Positions 22,491 through 36,540 of a DNA stretch of 64,000 nt are shown here, in pieces. The stretch is from Trachythela sp. YZ-2020 (lineage: Eukaryota; Cnidaria; Anthozoa; Malacalcyonacea; Clavulariidae), in assembly GCA_016169945.1 (NCBI GenBank), contig JADLSH010000184.1:3410001-3474000 (forward strand), read 5' to 3'. A program made the position numbers and the translations under genes. The notes below the pieces were generated by a model. That model did no database searches, was not told the DNA's origin, and saw only the letters and a list, made by a program, of their open reading frames with translations. Every line of letters starts with the position of its first letter. Within the stretch, counting starts at the first letter, position 1.

Positions 22491-25400
22491 TGCTTATGTA
22501 TTGATAAGACAAACGATTAAAACAACGCCTTATTTCAATTTAACATACGCCGTTTTAGCGCCGACCTGATCTCTCACAGTGTGCTATAGTCTATAAATAA
22601 AAACATTCCTAAATATAAATGCGTAGACATAATTATATAGTTAACCGTAATTACAAGCTGCTTTGTGTATTTGCATGGCGTTAAATATAATTTGCTAGCG
22701 TTTGTTTTTGTAAAACACAGTGCCCGTTTACGTATTATTGCAACCGACTTTCGATCCAGTAAGTCCGACTGCCCCGATTTTAATCAGCGCCTATAATAGC
22801 ACTGATAAAACTTTGCAATAATACGTAGAACCAAAGTAAATTGAATTATTTTGTTGAGCAATACCTTCTAGCTCTATTTTTAAATCACAGGAAGTTTTAG
22901 AACATGTACCTCGTTTCAGCTCCGACCTGACCTCTTACTGTGTACGATAGATAAGGATTCTGTATATATCTTTGATAGCAAGTATCTTTGAACGTAATTT
23001 ATGTAACATGTAAAAAGTATTTTAAACAAATTGTCAAACAACTTAGCTAAAGCCCAATACCTTATGTACTCAAAGCATGATATCCATGCCCGCTGTTGCA
23101 TGTGGTGATCTCACTGTCCTTGTTCAAAAGCCATGCAAAATATTAACTATACCAACAACATGGATTAATATCTAACTGCAATATGTAATCTATTTTAAAG
23201 CAATAAAATCATTGACTTTAGACTCTGAAGAAAGTTGAACTAAAAAGTTCGAAATATGGAAACGGAGTGAATACAAGGCTGATACAATTCTGTTACGATC
23301 TACTATTGTCTAGTTAATATTTGTTGTCAAATACTCTATTCCATTGATTTACAAATATAGAATGCCTTGCTCTCCTAAATATTTTTCCTATTAAAAAAGT
23401 TGGCATATATGTGTCAAAACTGTACCACTCCGTCGACGAAGTTTGTCAGCTAGGTGGTTAGTATAGCGAGTTCGTTAGAACCTGACGAAGTCCTTAAAAA
23501 CGTCGGGGTACCTTTAATATGCTGAGTTATTCTCAGGTAAGTAAAACGCGCGATTTGACTAACACTGTAGCTATAATTAGCACACTTTCTAAGGCCATAT
23601 TGCAAAAGATAGAAAATTTCCCTCTCGAAAGAGTTGGCTGTTGATTTAAAGAATTCCAAATTTCACCTCACAAAGAATACATACTTTTAATCGTCTAAGA
23701 CTCACTTTCAGTCTTTTGATATTTTGTGCCTAGAGACTGCATGTCTGCCAATAACTGAAAAGGATTCAATTATAGGGAGTGAAGTTTCAAGGCTGAAGAG
23801 TGAAGAGAATTTATAAATATCGGGAATAAGATCCTGCTTGCTTCTGCCCTGAAAGTTGCATAGTGTTATTCAAGAATGCAAGTATGTCACGATGTTATAA
23901 TTCGCGTGCAGGATAAGTTTTTTAGGTATAGTTGTATATATATTGCGTAGATTCTATATACACTATACTCGATTTATAGATCAGACAAAGCTTTTGATCA
24001 AGTCGATCCGACTATAATAACACTTATGAAGCTTTGAATTTTGCAAATTGTTAATTATACAGTATCGCATATATAATGTAATAAATCTTGCCATGATATC
24101 TCCAAATTTTGGATCAGGTTTGGTAAGACTAAGACATTGGAACCAAAATATATTGAATTGTTTTTCTCAGCAATAATTTTTAGCTCTATTTTTAAATTAA
24201 TAACAGGAAGTTGTAGAGCATGTACCTCGTTTCAGCTACGACCTAACCTCTCACTGCCTACGCCATAGAAACGGATTCTGTATATTTCAAAACAACATTC
24301 CATTATAGAGATACCCATGAACGACAAATATCTTTGATAGCAAGTATCATTAAAGAGTAATTTATGTAACATGTAAAAAGTATTTTAAACAAATTGTCAA
24401 ACAACTTAATGTCCAATACTTTATGCACTCAATGCATGATATACAAGCCTGCTGTTGCATGTGGTGATCTCATTGTCCTTGTTCAAAAGCCATGCAAAAT
24501 ACTAACTATACCAACAACTGCAATACTAACTGCAATATGTAATCTATTTTAAAGCAAAAAATTATTGACTTTAGATTCTGAGGATTTTTAACTAAAGAGT
24601 AACAAAAATAAAAACGGAGTGAATAAATTCTGTTCCGGTCTACTATTGTCTAGTTAATTTTGTACTCAATACTCTTTTCCATTGATTTAGAAATATACAT
24701 GCCTTGCTCTCCTAAATATTTTTTCTATTAAAACAGTTGGCATAAATGTGTCAAAACTGTATACCACTCCGTCGACGACGTTTGCCAGCTAGGAGGTTAG
24801 TAGCTAGTTCGTTATAACGTGACAAAGCCCTCAAAACGTTGGAGTATCTTTAATATACTGAGTCATTCTCAGGTAGGTACAACGCACAATTTGACAAACA
24901 CTGTTACAGTAGCTATAATTAGCACACTTTCTAAGCACAAATCGCAAAGATCCTGCTTGCTTCTGCCCTGAATGTTGGATAGTGTTATTCAACGGAATGC
25001 AAGTATATGTCACGATGTTATAATTCACATGCAGGATAAATGTTTTAGGTATAGTTTTATATATATTACGTCAATTCTATATACTTTATACTCAATTTAT
25101 AGATCAGACAAAGCTTTCGATCAAGTCGACCGACTATAATAGCACTAGCTGATGAAGCTTTGAATGTTGCAAGTTGTTAATTATACAGTATTGCATCTTG
25201 TCATGATACCTCCAAATTCTGGATCAGATTTGGTAAGACTAAGACATTGGAACGAAAGTATATTTGAATTGTTTTTTTCATGCAGCAATACTTTCTAACT
25301 CTATTTTTAAATAAATAACAGTAAGTTGTAGAGCATGTACCTCGTTTCAGCTCCGACCTGACCTCTCACTGCGTATAACAGGCCATATAAACAGATTTTG

Positions 25401-27989
25401 TATATTCCAAAACAACATTTCACAGTAGAAATACTCATGAACGACAAATATCTTTGATAGCAAGTATCATTAAAACGTAATTTATGTAGCTAACATGTAA
25501 AATATTTTAAACAAATTGTCAAACAACTTAAAGCCCAATACCTTATGCACTCAATGCATGATATATACAAGCCTGCTGTTGCATGTGGTTATCTCATTGT
25601 CCTTGTTCAAAAGCCATGCAAAATGAAAACTAACGACAACATGGATTAATATCTAACTGCAATGCGTAATTTATTTTAAAGCAAAAAAATCATTGACTTT
25701 AGACTCTGAGCAAAGTTGAACTAAAAAGTTCGAGTGAATACAAGGCTGATACAATTCTGTTACGGTCTACTATTGTCTACATACTCTATTCTACTGATTT
25801 ACAAATATAAAATGTATGCCTTGCCCTCATAAATATTTTTTCCATTAATACAATTGACATAAATGTGTCAAAACTGTATCACTTCGTCGACAAAGTTTGT
25901 CAGCTAGGAGGTTAGTAGCGAGTTCGTTAGAACCTGACGAAGTCCTCAAAAACTTCGGGGTACCTTTAATATGCTGAGACTGAGTCATTCTCAGGAAGGT
26001 ACAACGCACGATTTGACTGACACTGCATGTATAGCTATTAATTAGCACACTTTTTAAGCCCAAATTGCAAAAGATAGCAAATTTCCCAACGAAAGAGTTG
26101 ACTGTTGATATATTAAAGAATGCCAAATTTCACTTCGCAAAGAATATACTTTATACTCAATTTATAGATCAGACAAAGCTTTTGAGCAAGTCGATCCGAC
26201 TATAATAACACTGATGAAGCTTTGGATGTTGCAAATTGTTAATTATACAGTCATTGCATAATCAGTCATAAATTTGGTCATGATATCTCCAAATTGTGGA
26301 TCAGCTTTGGTATTGGAACCAAAGTATATTGAATTGTTTTTTTCGGCAATATACTTTCTATTTCTATTTTTGAATAAATAACAGAAAGTTCTAGAGCATC
26401 GATATACCTAGTCGTTTCAGCTCCGACCAGACCTCTCACTGCGTACGACGCATATAAACGGATTATGCATATTTCAAAACAACATTTATATTTCATAGTA
26501 GAAATACTCATGAACGACAAATATCTTTGATAGCAAGTATCTATGAACGTAACTTATCTAATATGTAAAAAGTATTTTAAACAATGCCCAATACTTCAGT
26601 TATGCACTCAATACATAATATACATGCAAATTTGTAAAATTAAGTCTGATACTCAGGTTAGCCCGCTGTTGCATGTGGCGATCTCATTGTCCTTGTTCAA
26701 AAGCCATGCAAAATACTAACTAACGACAACATGGATTAATATTTAACTGCAATGCGTACATTATTTTAAAGCAAGAAAATCGTTGACTTTAGAGGACTCT
26801 GAGGAAAGTTTAACTACAAAGTTCGAAGTATGGAAACGGAGTGAATACAAGGCTGATACAATTCTGTTACGGTCTACTATTGTCTATTTAATATTTGTTG
26901 TCAATACTCTATTCTTGACTTGCACGTATTTGCACGTATTTGCGTTCAAAACTAGCCGATTCAGTGCGTCGTCTGCAAAATTTAGAGTAAAATCATCTCA
27001 AAATGTTTTCGAAACCTCGAGAGTCGAAAATTCATCATAATAAACACCTACTACAAATCATTATCATTATACATACTTACAAACAGCAAACAAAATCATT
27101 TTATATTTTGCACTCGCTTAATCTCGTGCATAGCGACATATACTGAACCACTTGTCCTTGGCTTCGTTAAAACTTCGGGGAAACGGACCTAAAATTCGAT
27201 AAAATTTGAAAATATCAAGACTTCGTTCATGCATGCACACGTGACAGCATGGATTTATATACCATTTTTGCCCTACCCGTTCACACGGAACTTATTAAAC
27301 GTATACCCGTGTGAATAAGTCGACCACACGAACGGTCCCAATATAATTCGCCAGAATGTTAGCTCATTTCAAATGCACTCAACGCGAGACTAGCGGTCAA
27401 GTAATACAAAATACACATAATAAATGCCGTCTACAATAATAGGGAGCTCGAGTTTGTGAAACACAACTGCAACCTCAATGAAAACCTGCATTACTCTAGA
27501 CACAGGCGACAGTAAATTGTATTCCCTTGAGCATTCCAGTACGGCGTTATTGTTCAAAGTTAACTGCGCCGACCCTTATAATGTTTATGTGGTTTATTGA
27601 CGTTCTAACTTCGCAAACTCACTAATTACAAGAACAAAACGGCAAACGAACATAAACACAGCGCGCGCGAGCACTGATTACGCTACAGGTGTGAATAACG
27701 TAACTAAATAGTTACCTGTTCATTGTTTTGACTTTGGTCTTTAGATCTCAAAAACTGAAATTTTCCTAAATTTTTCGTCGGAAACTTACTGTCAACGACT
27801 ACATACTTATTCTGTATTCTTCGGCAAATGACGATCACGCGTTCGGAGCGAAATAATTTGAATTTGGCTCGCATGCAAGTAAAACCCCAAATATGATTGC
27901 TCCAAACCTCCAATGCTATAAACGTCATAATGATATGCACTCAAACGTTCAATATTACTTCCTGTTTATCAGAAAAATAGCCCATGTGT

Positions 27990-28568
27990 CTCTCTTCTCC
28001 GTAGAGCCTCCTTAAGTATTTACAAATAACTTACATGAAGTTTCCTGAATAAAAGTGAGCGCGCGGGGAGTGATGGGAAGATTGAAATGAACGCGAGGAG
28101 GCTCTGCCAGATAATGCAAAAAAGTATGGTTTTCGAACCAAACTTTTGTTTGACTGCTTTGACATCTTTTTAAACCTGAAATGGACGGAAATGTGGAAGA
28201 AATTGAAATAAATCTTCATAATCTAAGTATCGAAGGTCAGTGGAGTCATTTTTATAAAGAAATTTTGCAATTTAGAGGATATTTATAATTAGATGAGTGT
28301 ATTCAGTCAACACATTCTCACTATTTTTCGGTGAAAAATGACAGAAGAAGATATTAATGTTGGATTCACTCCAGGAGAGTCAAATGCGCCTGAAAAGGAA
28401 AGTGGAAAACATCTCTTATAAACACCCTCGAAGGTTGATATCGAACCGGACGCCATATTTATTACATTAACTAGCAGAGGCTACTTTTATTTCGCTCTTC
28501 CCATCACTCCCTGCACGCTCACTTTTCCCTCACTAGAAACTTCATGTAAGCCTCTGCGGAGGAGAGAG
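27990..28568. mobile_element. 579-bp long-TIR element with 10-bp target duplication
   Basis: The outer ~100 bases at each end are imperfect inverted repeats (CTCTCTTCTCC... against ...GGAGGAGAGAG, with a shared ACATGAAGTTTC and GAGTGATGGGAAGA core). GCCCATGTGT occurs at 27980-27989 and again at 28569-28578. Copies 1 and 3 have the uninterrupted site (AGCCAATGTGT, 4953-4963 and 33200-33210). Long TIRs with 8-11-bp duplications suggest a Mutator-like non-autonomous element. Short frames inside (for example MDGNVEEIEINLHNL near 28180) may be fragments of captured or element sequence. Confidence 0.75.
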
Positions 28569-29663
28569 GCCCATGTGTTACCATCTTTAATATTAAAATT
28601 CTTAAATTTGAATTCGAAATGAGAATAATTTCAATAAGCAGACAACAACTTTGCACTCAACTACCAATTATGGAAAAATGCGTTTTGGCTGCCAATTTTT
28701 CATCGTATCGTATTTGACAATGTTACAAAAAGATTGATCTTTATTGGATGATTTAGAATGTTGTCGTGAGTTTATTATTTAGTTTATAAATGTAATGGAT
28801 TACCATTTTTCGATACACCCTGTGTAAAAGGAAGAACAAAAAAGTTCAATTCCCTTGATCTCATGTGTATTGAAGATTTATAAGTTGGTTCACATGATCC
28901 GATTTGTCGGGTCCAATTCTCCTCTTGACAGATGTGATTTACTGAGTTAGCTGACAAAAGTAAGGCCATTGGCAAGCTCATACCTGGGGAAAAGTGTAGT
29001 TGTTGCCATATTTTGTGAAATTACATACTTCAGGAGAAGAATTGGATCCGATCTTCAGGACCAAAGCAAGTGTTACCAGTATATACTGATTACACTACAT
29101 TGGCGTGACTACGGAATCGTGTTCAGCTGCGCGACAATTGGAGCAAAATTGGGATGTGATTATTCGTTCAAAATGGGGTCATGCATGGTGAAATACAGAA
29201 GCATAGAATCACGAATCGACAAGAGTTGGGTAACATATAATGCGATCAGAATGTAAAATCTGTGATACACCAATGGTTGGTCACTTGGGTGTACGCTGAT
29301 AAGAGATTGCTCTTGCCAACGGTTTAGTCAGAACTCACCGAGCTAGCTAATATATTCAAAGATAGGTTGGATAACTTTGAAATCTTTCTGTCTTTGATGA
29401 CCATTATACTACGTTTGTATATATGTTTAATATCATTGATAGTTTTCTACTATACAAACTGTTATACAATATTTTTAACATTAATAATCTAGTCCATCCC
29501 AAATCCCCTGTTGATACCGTTTATTACGTTGTTCATGTTGATTTCAATCTAAATTAAAGTTGTACTAATGTTTACAAAAATTGTTAGTATCCCATGTACC
29601 ACGGGGACATGCGCTTATCGATTAATAGGATGCGCCTTACTAACTGGAATAACAAGTAATTTT

Positions 29664-29742
29664 TTACAGTTGAGGAGGTGGTACTTCTTCAATCACAATA
29701 CGCGAAAACGAATTCCAACCAGTATAACCGTCACCAACACCA
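29664..29742 (-). pseudogene. Truncated CTHRC1-like C-terminal exon at a duplication junction
   Basis: The last ~26 codons of the C-terminal exon are present (ending EEVPPPQL, stop at 29666-29664). At about 29742 the sequence switches to the equivalent of position ~1527 of copy 1 (TTTTTGTTGTGAATACTC). The upstream two-thirds of the exon is absent, so this gene cannot encode the domain. Only a base or two of microhomology is visible at the join. Confidence 0.85.
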
Positions 29743-32700
29743 TTTTTGTTGTGAATACTCTTTTTCATTGATTTAGAAATATAAATGCCTTGCTCTCCTA
29801 AATAGTTTCTCTATTAAAACAGTTGGCATAAATGTGTCAAAACTGTACAACTCCGTCGACGACGTTTGCCAGTTAGGAGGTTAGTAGTTCGTTATAACGT
29901 GACAAAGCCCTCAAAACGTTGGAGTATCTTTAATATACTGAGTCATTCTCAGGTATAGGTACAACGCACAATTTGACAAACACTGTTAGGCCTACAGTAG
30001 CTATAATTAGCACACTTTCTAAGCACAAATCGCAAAGATCCTGCTTGCTTCTGCCCTGAATGTTGGGTAGTGTTATTCAACGGAATGCAAGTATATGTCA
30101 CGATGTTATAATTCACATGCAGGATAAATGTTTAGGTATAGTTTTATATATATTACGTCAATTCTATATACTTTATACTCAATTTATAGATCAGACAAAG
30201 CTTTTGATCAAGTCGACCGACTATAATAGCACTAGCTGATGAAGCTTTGAATGTTGCAAGTTGTTAATTATACAGTATTGCATCTTGTCATAAATCTTGT
30301 CATGATACCTCCAAATTCTGGATCAGATTTGGTAAGACTAAGACATTGGAACGAAAGTATATTTGAATTGTTTTTTTCATGCAGCAATACTTTCTAACTC
30401 TCTATTATTAAATAAATAACAGGAAGTTGTAGAGCATGTACCTCGTTTCAGCTCCGACCTGACCTCTCACTGCGTATAAAAGGCCATATAAACAGATTTT
30501 GTATATTCCAAAACAACATTTCACAGTAGAAATACTCATGAACGACAAATATCTTTGATAGCAAGTATTATTAAAACGTAATTTATGTAGCTAACATGTT
30601 AAATATTTTAAACAAATTGTCAAACAACTTAAAGCCCAATACCTAAGCACTCAATGCATGATATATACAAGCCTGCTGTTGCATGTGGTTATCTCATTGT
30701 CCTTGTTCAAAAGCCATGCAAAATGAAAACTAACGACAACATGGATTAATATCTAACTGCAATGCGTAATTTATTTTAAAGCAAAAAAATCATTGACTTT
30801 AGACTCTGAGCAAAGTTGAACTAAAAAGTTCGAGTGAATACAAGGCTGATACAATTTTCTGTTACGGTCTACTATTGTCTACACTCTATTCTACTGATTT
30901 ACAAATATAAAATGTATGCCTTGCTCTCATAAATATTTTTGCCATTAATACAATTGACATAAATGTGTCAAAACTGTCCACTTCGTCGACAAAGTTTGTC
31001 AGCTAGGAGGTTGGTAGCGAGTTCGTTAGAACCTGACGAAGTCCTCAAAAACGTCGGGGTACCTTTAATATGCTGAGACTGAGTCATTCCCAGGAAGGTA
31101 CAACGCACGATTTGACTGACACTGCATGTATAGCTATAATTAGCACACTTTTTAAGGCCAAATTGCAAAAGATAGCAAATTTCCCAACGAAAGAGTTGAC
31201 TGTTGATATATTAAAGAATGCCAAATTTCACTTCGCAAAGAATATACTTTATACTCAATTTATAGATCAGACAAAGCTTTTGATCAAGTCGATCCGACTA
31301 TAATAACACTGATGAAGCTTTGGATGTTGCAAATTGTTAATTATACAGTCATTGCATAATCAGTCATAAATTTGGTCATGATATCTCCAAATTGTGGATC
31401 AGCTTTAGTATTGGACCCAAAGTATATTGAATTGTTTTTTTCAGCAATATACTTTCTATTTCTATTTTTGAATAAATAACAGGAAGTTCTAGAGCATCGG
31501 TATACCTAGTCGTTTCAGCTCCGACCTGACCTCTCACTGCGTACGACGCCATATAAACGGATTCTGCATATTTCAAAACAACATTTATATTTCATAGTAG
31601 AAATACTCATGAACGACAAATATCTTTGATAGCAAGTATCTATGAACGTAACTTATCTAATATGTAAAAAGTATTTTAAACAATGCCCAATACTTCAGTT
31701 ATGCACTCAATACATAATATACATGCAAATTTGTAAAATTAAGTCTGATACTCAGGTTAGCCCGCTGTTGCATGTGGCGATCTCATTGTCCTTGTTCAAA
31801 AGCCATGCAAATACTAACTAACGACAACATGGATTAATATTTAACTGCAATGCGTACATTATTTTAAAGCAAGAAAATCGTTGACTTTAGAGGACTCTGA
31901 GGAAAGTTTAACTACAAAGTTCGAAGTATGGAAACGGAGTGAATACAAGGCTGATACAATTCTGTTACGGTCTACTATTGTCTATTTAATATTTGTTGTC
32001 AATACTCTATTCTTGACTTGCACGTATTTGCACGTATTTGCGTTCAAAACTAGCCGATTCAGAGTAAAATCATCTCAAAATGTTTTCGAAACCTCGAGAG
32101 TCGAAAATTCATCATAATAAACACCAACTACAAATCATTATCATTATACATACTTACAAACAACAAACAAAATCATTTTATATTTAGCACTCGCTTAATC
32201 TCGTGTATAACGACATATACTGAACAACTTGTCCTTGACTTCGATAAAACTTGGGGTAACGGACCTAAAATTCGACAAAATTTGAATGGATTTATATACC
32301 ATATTACCATTTTGCCCTTCCGGTCTGCCTTCCCGTTCACACGGGACTCTTTAAACGAATACCCGTGTGAATATTAAGTGAACCAGACGAACGGTCCCTA
32401 ATTCGCCAGAATAATATTAGCTCATATCAAATGCGCTCAACGCGAGACTATAGCGCTCAAGAAATACAAAATACACAGAGTTATTTATAAACTGTGCCAT
32501 CTACAATAATAGGGAGCTCGAGCTGGGAAACACAACTGCAACGTCAATGAAAACCTGCATTACTCTAGACACAGGTGACAGTAAATTGTATTCCCTTGAG
32601 CATTCCAGTACGGTGTTCTTGTTCAAACTACCACATTATTTACTTCGTTTCTACTTCTCATGGACATAACTGCCCCGACAAGTCGTTTGGGACAATTGGG

Positions 32701-34430
32701 GTGTTTTATGTGAATTCACAGACTAGTTTAGGTTTAAAAGAGAGATAAATACTTTTAAGAAACAAATAAAGTTTAGTAATGTATGCTTTTTTTCGCGGAA
32801 TGCAAAAATGCAAGTAATTTTGTTTTATGGCCGTTTATTGCCGTTCTAACTTCGCAAACTCACTAATTACAAGAACAAAACGGCAGGCGAACATAAACAC
32901 AGCGTGAGCACTGATTACGCTACAGGTGTGAATAACGTAACTAAATAGTTACCTGTTCATTGTTTTGACTGAAAAACTTAAATTTTTCCTAAATTTTTCG
33001 TCGGAAACTTACGTCAAAGAGTACATACTTATTCTGTATTCTTCGGCAAATGACGATCACGCGTTCGGAGCGAAATAATTTGAATTTGGCTGGCATGCAA
33101 GTAAAACCCCAAATATGATTGCTCCAAACCTCCATGCTATGAACGTCATAATGTATGCACTCAAACGTTCAATATTACTTCCTGTTTATCAGTTAAATAG
33201 CCAATGTGTTACCATCTTTAATATTAAAATTCTTTGCACTCAACTACCAATTATGGAAAAATGCGTTTTGGCTGCCAATTTTTCATCGTATCGTATTTGA
33301 CAATGTTACAAATATTCGATACACCCTGTGTAAAAGGAAGAACAAAAAAGTTCTATTCCCTTGATCTCATTTGTATTGAAGATTTATACGTTGGTTCACA
33401 TGATCCGATTTGTCGGGTCCAATTCTCCTCTTGACACATGTGATTTACTGGGTTTGCTGACAAAAGTAAGGCCATTGGCAAGCTCATACCTGTGGAAAAG
33501 TGTAGTTGTTGCCATATTTTGTGAAATTACATACTTCAGGAGAAGAATTGGATCCGATCTTCAGGACCAAAGCAAGTGTTACCAGTATATACTGATTACA
33601 CTACATTGGCGTGACTACGGAATTATGTTCAGCTGCGCGACAATTGGAGCAAAATTGGGATGTGATTGTTCGTTCAAAATGGGGTCATGCATGGCGAAAT
33701 ACAGTAGCATAGAATCACGAATCGACAAGAGTTGGGTAACATATAATGCGATCAGAATTCAAAATTTGTGATAGATTAATGGTTGGGTGTATACTGATCA
33801 AGATTGCCCGTGCCAGCAGTTTAGCTAGAACTGACCAAGCTAGCCAAAATGTTCAAAGATAGTTCGGATAACTTTGAAGTCTTTGACGAATGTTATACAA
33901 TATTTAATATCATTGATAATTTTCTACTACAAACTGTTATACAATATTTTTAACATTAATAATCTAGTCTATGCGCCTTACTAACTGGAATAACAAGTAA
34001 TTTTTCTACAGTTGAGGAGGTGGTACTTCTTCAATCACAATACGAGACATCGAATTCCAACCAGTATAACCGTTACCAACACCATAACTTGGACATTTGC
34101 CAATCCAAAATCCAACGCGTACATGACCCTTAGGAACCTGGTTACAGTAGCCCTCGATACGGTTGTGGCGATGTGTTCCAAAGTTGCTCGATTGAACCCA
34201 AATAACTGCATCAATAGTGCCTGGTTTTGTACATTCTGCGCCGTCAAATGTTAAATACCATCGATTGCATAAATTATTGCCGGACGAATATAGGTTTCCC
34301 TCATAAAACACACGTAGTGACGTAGAGATGTGTTGTCATATTTCTTGCTGAAAACACAGTTCTATTTAAGAAGAGTTGTTATATCAGGTGGATTTACAGA
34401 AGGGTGCAAGAAGGTTGGCCCTTTCCCTCA
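29743..34430. repeat. Segmental duplication, copy 3 of 3
   Basis: Begins mid-segment at the equivalent of ~1527 in copy 1 and continues to the last exon of gene C. Module landmarks are at 30444 and 31511. Contains the empty site for the transposon of copy 1 (about 33215). Open frames at 30968-31168, 31376-31576 and 31881-32117 are counterparts of those in the other copies and look non-coding. Confidence 0.85.
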
Positions 34431-36295
34431 ACTATCTAGCATTTCGACGGTATATTTTAAAACCTGGTCGCTTCAAGAGTGCACGCTGGAAATAACTTCC
34501 ATTTACTGACCGATTTACTGAATAATCTATTTTTACATCGCCATTTTGAATACATAAATTTCACGCACCGACGTACGCACCATAATGCACTGGGCTGGAA
34601 TTCGGTTGGCCACAATTAGGCAGAACCTCCCCGTAATTTTTTTGTTGCAGGTTCGAAACGCCATGGTAAAAATTGATTATATATTCAAAATGGTGACGTA
34701 TAGAAATACATTATTGAGTAAATCGGTCAGTAAATTGAAGTTATTTTTGGCATGCTCCCTTGGTCACTTGTGCCAAACATATTTACAAAATTATCTGCCG
34801 ACGCGAGTGGATCGGAATATAAAAAAAACCGGCACGAGGAGGCTATTCACCGTTATTCACCGAGCCTGAGGCGAATAATTGTTTTATGTAATTATGTAAT
34901 ATGTATATGTATAATGTAATTATGTATTATGTAATTTTACTAATAAAGATTAAAAAACATAAGGATATCTTTTTAGGAATCTAATTTAGTCAATATGTTT
35001 TTCAAATGTCACATTTTTGACAATTTCCCCTTTGCAGGCAAAAAGATAGTATATTTAGATGCTCAAAATTCAAACCTGTATCAAGCCAATGTCTTTGCTA
35101 TCGCCTCTCCTCCAAACACATTGTTTCCAATTTGACTTCACAAGATCTACGTAATCATTTCCTCTATCCACAGCCCCCCCTTTCGCTCCAGCAGAATCAC
35201 ATGACCCAGGTATGCCATCTCTTCCGGGAATTCCTGGAACAGCAGGAGTACCTGGGTTACCTGGAACACCAGGGGTACCTGGGATACCTGGAGAACCACA
35301 GGTCACCTGAGAAAAAAATAATAAAAATAACAAATTTTTTAGAATGTGATAATGAGTATATGACGCACTGAAGTATTAAACTGAAAAGTAAACACAGGGC
35401 CGTAGCAACCGGCGAGGGGAGGGGGTGGGGGGCATGTGAAATAAATTTCAAATTGATTTCAGTTTCACTTACAATTATTGAACAGAACCGAGCGGGGGTA
35501 TGTAGGGGGTGTTAAAACCCAAATTTTTAAAACAATGCCGGTAAATTGACTTTCGTCAGTTAAAACGTAGAATTTGAAAATAACGTGCTCCGTAAATTTT
35601 AAAATTTCAAACAACCACAGCCACAGGGCCGTCGGCAGTAATTTTCTCATCCAGGATTGTACTTCTTTTCATACTCTATCTATTTCTTGCAGAGCCATGC
35701 AACTACAATCAACTCATCTGTAATAGTTTGTCGTTACTTTCACATCGTGTATACACAGGGTGTATAAAAAAAGATAATCCAACTTTGACTGGTTGCTGTG
35801 CGTCAAATACTTGGTTAAATGATTTTATTTTTACATAGAACGAAATTTTTGCATAGCTTTCCTGTTTCATTACGGACGAAATTGACCGAGTACTCATCTG
35901 GTTAAAATTGTTGGTCGAAATTGCATTCTTCCACCGATGGGAAATAACCCGCGCAAATCGAAGCAAATTTAATTCCCAAAAGGTCCAGTTGAGCTCAAAA
36001 CTAATTCACCGACGCTTGTAATGGTATATGGAGCACATGAGGTTGTAAAAGTTAAAAAGTGCGTTAATTAAGAACTTTGAATTTTTATGTTTTAGAAACT
36101 TCACAATTTTGATTAAAAATCCTTTCAGGAAGCACGGAAAATGAACTTCTCAGGCTTCAAAAATGACAAATTTGGCCTATTGGAAATAGGAAAATTGAAT
36201 AATTTTACCTTGTCTTTGGAATCACCTTTAGCCCTGACCACCTTCATCTCTACCATAAGCACGCAAAGCAAGGTAATATGACATTTGAAATACAT
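34006..36295 (-). pseudogene. CTHRC1-like gene C: three exons, frameshift in the last exon
   Basis: Exon 1 (36295-36209, 29 codons) is MYFKCHITLLCVLMVEMKVV...SKDK, a signal peptide with a GTAAAA donor. Exon 2 (35306-35076, 77 codons) starts after CTCAG with VTCGSPGIPGTPGVPGNPG, carries about 14 Gly-X-Y-like triplets and ends NDYVDLVKSNWKQCVW...GLIQ. It is three triplets longer than gene D. Two imperfections follow (SCDSAGAKGGAVDRG where D has the collagen pattern). Exon 3 (34361-34006) starts NCVFSKKYDNTSLR, but an extra 8 nt (a near-repeat of ACGTAGTG at about 34312-34325) throws the frame off before VFYEGN; the rest is otherwise intact to EEVPPPQL. Introns are phase 0. It is a pseudogene unless the indel is a sequencing error or an allele. 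Confidence 0.8.
34466..34778. mobile_element. ~310-bp inverted-repeat element in intron 2 of gene C
   Basis: Outer ~90 bases are inverted repeats sharing AATAACTTCCATTTACTGAC-type sequence and a CCATTTTGAAT block. Gene D lacks it between AAAACCTGG and the following intron. Exact ends and the target duplication are not resolved. Confidence 0.6.
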
Positions 36296-36329
36296 CTCAA
36301 ACAATGTGCAGTCAGAATGCTTCTCAATT

Positions 36330-36540
36330 CCTGCAATTTAAACAAGCAAACAAATAAGTCTTGAAAAGCAAAACTATACTAAAGTTTTAAATAATATTAA
36401 TCAGCGACGAAAGAGTATAAAAACCTACTTCGATCTTGAAAATGTATAAAAGATAGACTTTCTTGTTAATCTACAACTGTTTACTATCAAAAATCAGACT
36501 CATCTGCAGACAAACTTGCAACACACTGTATATAACTGCT
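36330..36540 (-). promoter_or_regulatory. Promoter, leader exon and leader intron of gene C
   Basis: TATATA at 36534-36529, leader donor CGAA|GTAGGT (36429/36428), leader intron of about 98 nt and acceptor TTGCAG (36333-36331) just ahead of the ATG-bearing exon. It matches genes A and A-prime despite greater divergence around it. Confidence 0.55.

Larger units (their letters stand above)
21817..29742. repeat. Segmental duplication, copy 2 of 3
   Basis: Parallels copy 1 from its beginning through the last exon, but ends abruptly inside that exon at about 29742. The ~1.1 kb module landmark recurs at 22551, 22912, 24228, 25343 and 26413, one module more than copy 1. It has the empty site for the 4975-8733 transposon and its own insertion at 27990-28568. 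Confidence 0.85.
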
